NCBI GenBank assembly: GCA_036655775.1
Contig: JAVVPL010000014.1
Coordinates: forward strand, 1 to 27,294
DNA: 27,294 nucleotides
Reading direction: 5' to 3'
DNA from: JAVVPL01 sp036655775
GTDB taxonomy: Bacteria; Bacteroidota; Bacteroidia; Bacteroidales; P3
How positions within the stretch are numbered: position 1 is the stretch's first letter; every line of letters starts with the position of its first letter. Shown here piece by piece: positions 1-7,910 of this stretch. Both the position numbers and the translations under genes were made by a program. The notes under the pieces are model-generated. The model saw only the letters and a program-made list of their open reading frames with translations, did not search any database and was not told the DNA's origin.

Positions 1-139
1 TTGATTTTGTTATAGTAAAACCATACTGAAATTTTTCCGAAATAGGATTATCGAAAGTGTTTGATGGATTTTGTGCTTTCATTGTGTTCAATCCGAGTGT
101 AAAAATATACACGAACATAAAAAATAAAATTTTCTTCAT
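1..139 (-). CDS. exported protein, N-terminal fragment (cut by window edge)
   Basis: The reverse strand reads an open frame from an ATG at 139 down to the window edge, giving 46 residues. It starts MKKILFFMFVYIFTLG, a hydrophobic stretch of signal-peptide type, and runs to an AQNP that looks like a signal peptidase I site, so the product is probably exported. The remainder (ending FQYGFTITKS) is too short to assign to a family. A TAnnTTTG promoter element lies 28 bases upstream of the start, which supports this start codon. The function is unknown. Confidence 0.6.
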   Translation of the reverse strand, partial: MKKILFFMFVYIFTLGLNTMKAQNPSNTFDNPISEKFQYGFTITKS

Positions 140-166
140 TGCTGTTTTGTATTAAATTTTCAACTG

Positions 167-174
167 CAAAAATA
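167..174 (-). promoter_or_regulatory. Bacteroidota -7 promoter element for the gene starting at 139
   Basis: On the minus strand this reads TATTTTTG, an exact match to TAnnTTTG. It would place the transcript start near 161 and leave a leader of about 22 nt. No clear -33 TTTG box is visible. Confidence 0.5.
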
Positions 175-228
175 TTATAAAATATATTAATTATCGAAAA
201 AATAATTACGTTATTCTTACCATTTTAG

Positions 229-258
229 CAAAAAAGGTGCCTTTACAAGCACCTCTTT
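229..258 (-). terminator. intrinsic terminator of the 1296-aa protein gene
   Basis: On the minus strand, AGGTGC (254-249), an 8-nt loop and GCACCT (240-235) form a 6-bp hairpin extended by flanking A/T pairs and followed by a run of T. It lies about 55 nt past the stop codon at 313. Confidence 0.8.
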
Positions 259-312
259 TACTAATAACCAAAAAAACCAAAACCAAACCAGATCTCTCAT
301 CTAGCTATTTTT

Positions 313-3300
313 TTATTTATGTACAATAAGTTTTCGTATTTGCGCTTGTCCACTGGAGGTATATATTCTCACCAAATACATACCTGAATTTAAATTTGTT
401 ATTGAAAAACTACTTTTTTGCGCATTCCCTTTCATGCAAATTTGACCGTAAGAGTTTATAATTTCAAATCGTTGATACTCTCCTACAATAAAAAGATGAT
501 CTTGGGCGGGATTAGGCAAAATCACAAAGTCCTTTTGTACATTTTCTCCTTCAATAGGTGTGGGAGAAAGCGTAATTTTTGCTATTTTTGAAGGAATTTC
601 ATCACAACGATTCCATATTGTATTGACCAGGTACTGATAATTGCCTTTTTCAAGATTTTTGTCGGTGTACTGTAAATCCAAAATACGTTCAGTGTTAATT
701 TTTGCTCCATCTCGATACAGATCAAAACCCAAAAGTTTAAGTGTATCTAAAGTAGAATAGGTACTATTTTTAGATTTTTGCTCCAAAAGTTTGAGTTTAT
801 CAATAGTGACAGATCCAATTTGTACAGGTTCTTTGGGTTTGATTAAAGAGGCCGACCATTTGGAATTTTTGCTCACGTCTCTAGGTTTTACCAACAAGGC
901 TGCAATATTCCAATTGCTTGTTAACCCAAGTTTTTCGGCTGCACTATACCAAGTAATAAGATCTAAAGTAAATAAATCCCCATAATTTTTGTTGACTGCA
1001 GTTTGCCCAATTCCTATGGGAAAAGTGCCCTCTGCATGTTTAATTGTATAGCCCACCATCAATTCTTTTTTGGCTGTTTGTATAGGAATAGCTTGATCAA
1101 AATATAATTGCGTAAATTGACCCGTGGGCACATTGTCGGCTTTTTTGCTATATACTACTTTTTCATCTACCATTACCATGGGAATCAAACTCGAGAAACC
1201 TTCCTCTACAAAAATTTCCATACCTATTAAATAGAATCCATTGTATGTGGCCAATTGTTCGGCAGTCCAACCCACAGCAACCGTAGGATCGCCACCACCA
1301 GTAAAGCCAACCGTTATTGCATTTTCGTAATTATCATATCTTAAAGTTAAAGGCGTTTCCATATAGGGCAATTCCCAAGAGGCATGTACATCAAATTGCG
1401 AATTTGTCGTTTGCTGTGATTCCAATTTTAAATAATTAGCAGCCGCACATAAACCTTGATGCGTAACCTCTATTTGTATAGAGTCGACGGCAAGACATGA
1501 ATTTTCATAAAATGCTTCTATAATATATGTATGTAAACCTATGTTTACCATCGTATCTATAAATATATGTTTACGGAATAAATCAACTTCCTTTTGTCCA
1601 TCTTTATATAAAATATATCCCAACAAAGAAGAGGAATACGAAGGAGGAGAAACCCAACGTAAATATACATTTTGATTTTGTTCATTTACTTCCAAATTTT
1701 TTACCGAAGGACAAGGTAAAATTGGCTCCACATTTAGCGGGGAAGCGTCTATCTTTTCCGATTCACAAGCATTGTCAAATACGGCACTTACTTGATAGGT
1801 ATACGTACCTGGAATGGATAAAACTTCTGAAAAATGACGTTTTGACAAAGGAAGTGTATTTAATTTTTGCTCATTCCGATAAATGTTAAATCCTTTGAGA
1901 TGAGGCATCGCTTCTAATTCTATAAATACAGCCGTATTTTTTCCATCGTTACCTTGAATTACAGGCACTAAACATATTGTGCTATCCTCCATCGTAAGTA
2001 CACTAATCCCTGCGGCATACGCTCCTTGAGAAACCAAGGCTTTAACTTCCGAATAGGTAGTAGGGTCTAAAGAAAAATTTGTAAACTGTTTGGTATTTAG
2101 ATCATATTGATTGATTAAACAACCTGTACCTATTTGTTGATGTGCATAGATATATCCTTTATGATAAGCGGTTCCAAACGCATTTTTTAAAGACAATCCC
2201 TCACTTATTTTTTTTCCTTTTTTATCCACTAAAATACTACTCTCCCAATCCCCTAATTCAAATCCGCCATTTCCATTGTCTAATTGGGGAATATAACAAA
2301 GGTGTCTCACTTTTTCGTCCGTTTTATATTGTGCCACGATACTGCCTTCTGCAATATCCACTTTGTAAATAAATTTGGTAGTGGCTCCACAATAAATATA
2401 TTGTCCATCGGTAGTAATATTCCAGATAGCTGGCAAATTGGGTATTTTGACCACGCCCAGTACTTCCATTTGTGCAGAATATTTGGTAAATCCCGCTTGA
2501 TTGATATTGGCCCCGTAATAGTAATCACCTAATTTGACAAGAGAAACCACCCCATTGGATTTAAGTCCGTAAACGTTTACCAAATCCATGGTATCGGGGG
2601 CTTCTATACTGTTTTGTATTTTCATGCTTGACAAATTTGGACAAAGAGCAAGAGGCTGAATTTGCGTTTTTTCATCAAAGGTATTAGGCAAAGAAAACTG
2701 TGGCATAGAGGCTGAAGAAATTGCGGAAGTAGGAACCCCCCAATGTATTTTGGCCGTTTTATTATAGACTAATTCCGACTGAATATATTTGACCGAATAG
2801 CACCCACCTATACCTACTACCTCCACTTTGACAGCATCACTCATGGCTGACTCCCCAGAGGCATAGATTGTAGTTATTTGATAACTGTGTTTACCCTCTG
2901 GCATACCCTCATCTATATAAGAACAGTCTGTAATTAAATCGGTATTTACTTTTACACTATCTCTATAAATGGCATAGCCTAAAATTTTCTTTCCATTGTA
3001 GATAGGTAGATTCCAAGAGAGTTTTACTCGCATCGCATCTTTTTCTTGTTTGGCCACAAGTAAAAGTGGACGTGTGTTTAAAACCTCTTCATCTAAAGTA
3101 ATTATATAGGGAATTCTTGCGCCTGAAATCATTGTATAGCCTGCAATCACACGACCATCGTCGGATATTTTCATAGGCATTCGCATATTTTGCAAACCTA
3201 AATTCAATCCATAGAGTTCTTTTAAATATTGGCTAAGGGAAATCATTCCCATTTCTTGGGTCCATACAAAACCTTCATATTCGCCAGTTAAACCAAAACC

Positions 3301-4203
3301 TGTGGTATAGCCCACTACTATTCCATTTTCCGAAATATCCATAGCCACACTTCCTCTCCAAGTTTCTAAAGTTCCCAAAAAACGAACTCCATTTTCTTTA
3401 TTCCACATAAAAGCTGTAGCTACGTCATTTTGCACCATTGAACCTACAGCTATACTGCCATTTCTATTGAGTCCTTTTACTTCACCTGCTTGGGTCACTT
3501 TTAAAAAGGTACTCGTATCCCCAATTACAAAAGGGGTGCCTGTACTATCCCAAATAATAGGTGCTCGCCCTGTAATTTGCTGATCTCCTATCCACCAAGC
3601 ACAATAGCCTGCATTTATTTTTCCATCCCCCGACATAACATTAGCAAAACCTCCTTCGGTAGAAACATCCCAATATAAAGGAAGTAGTTTTGCATATTTA
3701 TCCCCTTTCCAAAGAGCCCCTATATATTGTGTATAATTGCCACACCAAGCCATCCCCGTACTTATACTACCATCATCAGAAATCGCTCTAGCCTGTATAC
3801 CTTGTCCCCAAAAAGCAGGGGTCCCATATTTGGGAATAAATTCCCAAGGAATCCATTTTCCATTTCGGTAGGTACAAGCTGTAATCAAAGGCTCTCCATC
3901 AATCATCGTTGTACTATCCAAAAAATTGCCAATACGTAAGCCATCATTAGAAATCCCAAGAATTGCAGCATCAGTAAATTCCAAGGTATCTTTTAATCTA
4001 TTGTAGACAAACCCACCGATATTTCCAAAAAATCCACCAATATAGGTTCCATTGGAAGACATGGCAAATGTATTTCCTCCTGAGGCATTAGTTAAATAAA
4101 GAATCTTGCCCTTTTGTCCTAGAACTTCCGTTTGTGCTAAAGCCGAACCAAGCACAAACACACCCACAAGGAGTACAAGCCATTTAATTTTAAAAATTTT
4201 CAT
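313..4203 (-). CDS. T9SS-secreted multidomain protein: HAF-type propeller, FN3 domains, inserted domains, type A CTD
   Basis: A 1296-aa secreted protein. Residues 1-23 are a signal peptide (ending ALAQ). Residues about 45-365 hold seven motifs of the form xIS-x-(D/N)G-x-(I/V)-xG (near 47, 83, 140, 189, 245, 289, 345), like HAF-family extracellular repeats and suggesting a seven-bladed propeller. FN3-like modules follow at about 378-463, 466-826, 829-912 and 918-1215; the second and fourth are interrupted by inserted domains (about 495-765, propeller-like; about 948-1150, beta-sandwich-like). Residues about 1226-1296 are a T9SS type A sorting domain with PNPAQDH and the usual terminal LVRIYTSSGQ...KLIV pattern, so export through the Por system and surface anchoring or release are expected. 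No catalytic motif is visible; an adhesin or glycan-binding role is inferred. A strong terminator of the upstream gene lies just before it and a clear TAnnTTTG box is absent, so its promoter is uncertain. Confidence 0.85.
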   Translation of the reverse strand: MKIFKIKWLVLLVGVFVLGSALAQTEVLGQKGKILYLTNASGGNTFAMSSNGTYIGGFFGNIGGFVYNRLKDTLEFTDAAILGISNDGLRIGNFLDSTTMIDGEPLITACTYRNGKWIPWEFIPKYGTPAFWGQGIQARAISDDGSISTGMAWCGNYTQYIGALWKGDKYAKLLPLYWDVSTEGGFANVMSGDGKINAGYCAWWIGDQQITGRAPIIWDSTGTPFVIGDTSTFLKVTQAGEVKGLNRNGSIAVGSMVQNDVATAFMWNKENGVRFLGTLETWRGSVAMDISENGIVVGYTTGFGLTGEYEGFVWTQEMGMISLSQYLKELYGLNLGLQNMRMPMKISDDGRVIAGYTMISGARIPYIITLDEEVLNTRPLLLVAKQEKDAMRVKLSWNLPIYNGKKILGYAIYRDSVKVNTDLITDCSYIDEGMPEGKHSYQITTIYASGESAMSDAVKVEVVGIGGCYSVKYIQSELVYNKTAKIHWGVPTSAISSASMPQFSLPNTFDEKTQIQPLALCPNLSSMKIQNSIEAPDTMDLVNVYGLKSNGVVSLVKLGDYYYGANINQAGFTKYSAQMEVLGVVKIPNLPAIWNITTDGQYIYCGATTKFIYKVDIAEGSIVAQYKTDEKVRHLCYIPQLDNGNGGFELGDWESSILVDKKGKKISEGLSLKNAFGTAYHKGYIYAHQQIGTGCLINQYDLNTKQFTNFSLDPTTYSEVKALVSQGAYAAGISVLTMEDSTICLVPVIQGNDGKNTAVFIELEAMPHLKGFNIYRNEQKLNTLPLSKRHFSEVLSIPGTYTYQVSAVFDNACESEKIDASPLNVEPILPCPSVKNLEVNEQNQNVYLRWVSPPSYSSSLLGYILYKDGQKEVDLFRKHIFIDTMVNIGLHTYIIEAFYENSCLAVDSIQIEVTHQGLCAAANYLKLESQQTTNSQFDVHASWELPYMETPLTLRYDNYENAITVGFTGGGDPTVAVGWTAEQLATYNGFYLIGMEIFVEEGFSSLIPMVMVDEKVVYSKKADNVPTGQFTQLYFDQAIPIQTAKKELMVGYTIKHAEGTFPIGIGQTAVNKNYGDLFTLDLITWYSAAEKLGLTSNWNIAALLVKPRDVSKNSKWSASLIKPKEPVQIGSVTIDKLKLLEQKSKNSTYSTLDTLKLLGFDLYRDGAKINTERILDLQYTDKNLEKGNYQYLVNTIWNRCDEIPSKIAKITLSPTPIEGENVQKDFVILPNPAQDHLFIVGEYQRFEIINSYGQICMKGNAQKSSFSITNLNSGMYLVRIYTSSGQAQIRKLIVHK

Positions 4204-4250
4204 TTAATTTGTATTCTTAATTTTAAAAATTACTATTTTTTAGATCTAAA

Positions 4251-4284
4251 ATAGGGGAAAATGCTTGAGAGAATTTTCCCCTTA
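4251..4284 (-). terminator. intrinsic terminator of the 1149-aa protein gene
   Basis: A perfect 10-bp stem (4253-4262 with 4273-4282, core GGGGAAAAT) has a 10-nt loop and is followed on the minus strand by a T-rich stretch. It starts 8 nt after the stop codon at 4291. The plus strand also has a T run after the stem, but no plus-strand gene ends here. Confidence 0.85.
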
Positions 4285-4290
4285 TTTTTT

Positions 4291-7200
4291 CTATTGCAAA
4301 TATATTTTATAGTTTAGCTGTTGATTTTGGGTATATAAACGAAGGATTACAATAGGTTCTTTGAGCGAAGTTGGAATTAAAATATTTTGATTGGTTTTTA
4401 CCTTATACGTATCGAGAATTTGCCCATTGGTAGATACAATTTCAACTTTATCAATACAAAGAGCTTGTGGATTAAGAATACTTATTTGTCCATATTTAGC
4501 AGAGACTCCAAAATTTTCTTTGTATTCTTTACTTGGCATATTTCCTACGCCTATGGTGGTAAATTCACCTTCAGGAGAAGCCCATTCACTACTCAAAAAT
4601 TCATCACACAAAGCTTGTACACTCCAAGTGTAAGCCGTATTTTTGACAAGTTGGGTGAGTTCCAATTGTGTTTTTTGTAAATACAATACCGTATCCATAC
4701 GCTCTGCACCTACTTTTCTATAACGTACATTCCAATATTTGTGTATAGCTGCACCCTCCCATTGAAGCATGGCAGAAGTTTCAGTAATAGCGGAAGTTCG
4801 CAAATGGGTAGGCATTGCACAATCTGGAATAAAAGTAGTAGTTGCCATGGCCGTATCGCTCCAATCGCTATGATCTCCAGCTGAACACAAAGCACGAAGT
4901 CTATATTCATACCCCATATCTGGAGTTAAACGATCAATGGTGATGGTATCTCTACCTATTTCAAATGTATCCCAAATTTCCACCCCTTGTTTACGCATAT
5001 TCAATTCACATCTATCAGCATCCGACACCCACGTAAAGGTAATGGAACGATATGTAGTGCCCAAAACACGAATATCCGTAGGAACAGGACAACTAATTTG
5101 AAGGGTCATAAACACTTTGGGTGCAGTCCATAGACTTACATCCGTAGTGTCATTACTACATTGGGCTTGCACACTATATTCATATTCTGTACCCTCTTTT
5201 AAAGCAGAGAGCTGTATATTTGTAGTATCGGTATTGCGTAGAGTCCATGTATCTTCCCCTAGCACACGATAACGGAAATGATAGGAACTAGCTTCTCCTT
5301 CCCATTTTAGAAGAGCGGCATAACGTTCAACAAAACCCACTTTTAGATTACGTACGGTATCGCACACATAAGGAGGAGGGGTAACAAAATGAATGGAAAG
5401 CCATTTGCCTGTATCGGTAGTTGAACACATTCCTGCTACGGCACATTCATATTCGGAATCAGGGCTAAGAGAGCTAAGTAAAAATTGCGTGCTGGAGGAT
5501 TTACTGTATTTATATTGATTTTCGTTTTTGATTTTGTAACGAATTAAAAATTCAGTGGCTTGCGTTGACTCCCATGCCAATTGTACTTGATTTTCTTTGC
5601 AATCTTTTGCCAAGAGATTCGTGATGGGTCGACAAGTATAATCTACCTTAATATTATCTAGAAAAATACTTGCACTTGGTTTTGAATATACAGAATGCAC
5701 ATAAAATCCGATGCGAACTTTACCTTTATAAGCTGACAGATCTAATTTTTCATGCACACTATCCAAAAGATACAATGGATTTGTGCTACCTGCTCCATAT
5801 CCTTTAAGGATATGTTTGGTATTCCATGTATGACCTCCATCAGGAGATAGTACTATTATAAATTGGGAACCTGGACTTACAGTATCAATACCCCCTACAC
5901 CCGCACTCGTATTTAAAGCAAAATCAAATTCCAATTGCGTGCTAGCACCCGCTTCATCCAAATCGAATACAGGCGTAAGAACCCAATCGTTTTTAGGCTG
6001 TCCACTCAAGGACGAGATAAGACTCGGATTGGAAGCATCGCCTCGCCAACCCGTAGAATTCCAAGCATAACTTTCTCCTGAAAATACAAGATCTGCCGTA
6101 TCGGTCAAAACCCCAATTTGTTTTTCCCAATATTTAGGAAGTGGATTTACATACGTACATCCTGTAAAATCATCCATAAAAGGCACTGCATAACGAGAGA
6201 AAAATAAAGTAGAAGGATCTGACCAAGGGCTTAGCGTATTTTCAGCACAAACAGCCTGTACTTTCACCCGATAATTGGTAGTCGATTGTAAACCTTCCAC
6301 CCATGCTGGCATTGAATCTACTCTTTGGCTAGGCGACCACATTTTTTGAAGGGTATCGTAATAGGATATATTCCATCCTAGGGGATCTACGGTATTGGTT
6401 TGTACCCAATGAATGCATGCTTTTTTAGATTCTATGGTTGAATCGGGAACAACTACGGATATAGGATAGTCACAGTTTGGTAAACTTTCCACTTTGATAG
6501 CGGTTAAACGAAGAGCCGATTTGGAAGAAGTTGTGTATACAAAACGAAATTTAACCGCTTTATTTTGATACGTATCAAAAATAACGGCTTGCTTGGCTAG
6601 GCTCATTTTGTTTGGACTTTGATTTTGTTTATTGACAACAAATAAATTTTCAAAATTTTTGCCATCGGCACTAATTTGAACACAAATCGAATCACTTTCT
6701 TTAAATGTATAGCCTTCGGGGAACCAACCATAACTAAGACAAGCATAGTCAAAATAGAGACGATGCGTACCACTTCCCAAAAGAATAGTAGGTGTAATTA
6801 AATCGCCCACTATGGATTTGGAATAATTAGAAGACACTTGCATTTCAAATATATAGGGAATTTCTGGAATTTCTTCACTTTGAGGTGCACGTAAGTAAAA
6901 ATTTTGGAGTGTATTGGCAGTGTTGTAAATAGTTCGTGAAAATCCTGCAGGCAAAGGCGTATTGGGTCCATTTACATTATCGGCCGACCAATCATTTAAA
7001 TAATATACTGGAAGTTGGGCCAAGGTTCTTTCGCTAAGAACTGTATTGGTATTGGAATATACGGTATCGTTGGCTTCTATTCCATAAGCCGTTAAAAAAT
7101 AAGGTGTATTTACTTGTAAATTGGCAATCCGTAAATTTTCTATATCTGAACCTTTGTAAATTACAATAGAACCATCGGATAAAGTATCCCCTTGCTTTAA

Positions 7201-7740
7201 TTTACCTGTTATAGACGAAGAGGAAGGAAGTACATAATTGTTGCGTAACACCACAATAAATTGAGGAGATTGGGTGGCTTTAAATTCCAAAAAAGTACTC
7301 TCTACCTTGATTATTTCCAAATTAGGAGGTCCTACTTTGGTATTTGTACTTGCATTTAACGCATTGGCACAATAGATAGGCCCATTTATACATTTTTTGT
7401 TGTAACTAAACACATAAAACGAATAAGCGGTATGTCCTTTTAAATTGGATACAGAAAAAGAAGTTCCTGAAGGAAGAGCTTTTACAATGCCATTGCCAAT
7501 GGTATCTCCTATTTTATAGGTTTTACCCTCAACAGGAGAAAGGTTTAAAACAAGTCCTTCGGTCATAACAACTAAATGGGCATCTGCCGTAGCTTTTACA
7601 AAAGTGGCAGAAATAGAGTTGCTACTTATTTTAGTAAAATTTAATGCTGTAGGCGCATCGGGCGCAACACAGGGTTCTGTTTGTGCATTTAGCCCAAAGG
7701 TAGAGAGCAAAATAGCAATACAAAATAGTATTCTTTTCAT
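4291..7740 (-). CDS. secreted multidomain FN3 / jelly-roll protein with divergent C-terminal sorting-like domain
   Basis: An 1149-aa secreted protein. The frame stays open upstream to 7845, but the ATG at 7740 gives a clean signal peptide (MKRILFCIAILLSTFGLNAQ) and the extension is an artefact of a T-rich tandem repeat. FN3-like modules lie at about 25-133, 138-236, 421-514, 703-786, 792-880, 884-970 and 973-1063. Two jelly-roll (MAM / cleaved-adhesin-like) domains lie at about 240-420 and 518-702; the second has the typical DGGHTWN and FLDNIKVDYTC ending. Five FN3 modules carry a Cys at the start and a Cys 68-75 residues later (423/498, 703/772, 793/861, 884/952, 974/1045), suggesting one disulfide each. 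The last 75 residues resemble a T9SS CTD (ISILNPQ, VEIVSTNGQIL) but lack the PNPA motif and end in KIYLQ. No enzyme motif is seen; adhesion or matrix binding is inferred. Confidence 0.8.
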   Translation of the reverse strand: MKRILFCIAILLSTFGLNAQTEPCVAPDAPTALNFTKISSNSISATFVKATADAHLVVMTEGLVLNLSPVEGKTYKIGDTIGNGIVKALPSGTSFSVSNLKGHTAYSFYVFSYNKKCINGPIYCANALNASTNTKVGPPNLEIIKVESTFLEFKATQSPQFIVVLRNNYVLPSSSSITGKLKQGDTLSDGSIVIYKGSDIENLRIANLQVNTPYFLTAYGIEANDTVYSNTNTVLSERTLAQLPVYYLNDWSADNVNGPNTPLPAGFSRTIYNTANTLQNFYLRAPQSEEIPEIPYIFEMQVSSNYSKSIVGDLITPTILLGSGTHRLYFDYACLSYGWFPEGYTFKESDSICVQISADGKNFENLFVVNKQNQSPNKMSLAKQAVIFDTYQNKAVKFRFVYTTSSKSALRLTAIKVESLPNCDYPISVVVPDSTIESKKACIHWVQTNTVDPLGWNISYYDTLQKMWSPSQRVDSMPAWVEGLQSTTNYRVKVQAVCAENTLSPWSDPSTLFFSRYAVPFMDDFTGCTYVNPLPKYWEKQIGVLTDTADLVFSGESYAWNSTGWRGDASNPSLISSLSGQPKNDWVLTPVFDLDEAGASTQLEFDFALNTSAGVGGIDTVSPGSQFIIVLSPDGGHTWNTKHILKGYGAGSTNPLYLLDSVHEKLDLSAYKGKVRIGFYVHSVYSKPSASIFLDNIKVDYTCRPITNLLAKDCKENQVQLAWESTQATEFLIRYKIKNENQYKYSKSSSTQFLLSSLSPDSEYECAVAGMCSTTDTGKWLSIHFVTPPPYVCDTVRNLKVGFVERYAALLKWEGEASSYHFRYRVLGEDTWTLRNTDTTNIQLSALKEGTEYEYSVQAQCSNDTTDVSLWTAPKVFMTLQISCPVPTDIRVLGTTYRSITFTWVSDADRCELNMRKQGVEIWDTFEIGRDTITIDRLTPDMGYEYRLRALCSAGDHSDWSDTAMATTTFIPDCAMPTHLRTSAITETSAMLQWEGAAIHKYWNVRYRKVGAERMDTVLYLQKTQLELTQLVKNTAYTWSVQALCDEFLSSEWASPEGEFTTIGVGNMPSKEYKENFGVSAKYGQISILNPQALCIDKVEIVSTNGQILDTYKVKTNQNILIPTSLKEPIVILRLYTQNQQLNYKIYLQ

Positions 7741-7794
7741 AGTTGTAAATTTTGTTTGAGGTTTAAAATAATAGTTTTGATATTTAACAAGGCA

Positions 7795-7826
7795 AAGAAA
7801 TACCCAAAAAAAGAAATACCCAAAAA
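7795..7826. repeat. tandem 16-bp direct repeat, two perfect copies
   Basis: AAGAAATACCCAAAAA occurs at 7795-7810 and again at 7811-7826. It lies between two minus-strand genes and encodes the false hydrophobic extension seen upstream of the start at 7740. No function is apparent; slippage duplication is the simplest explanation. Confidence 0.85.
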
Positions 7827-7910
7827 AAACAAGCAACAAAGGCACTCCAAATAAATAAAAAACACCACAAACACCCTACAATATAGTTTAAAGATATAGA
7901 ATTCAATAAA

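Noticed and set aside
7741..7845. 35-residue N-terminal extension of the 1149-aa secreted protein
   Set aside because: It runs through a tandem A-rich repeat; the internal ATG at 7740 gives a standard signal peptide.
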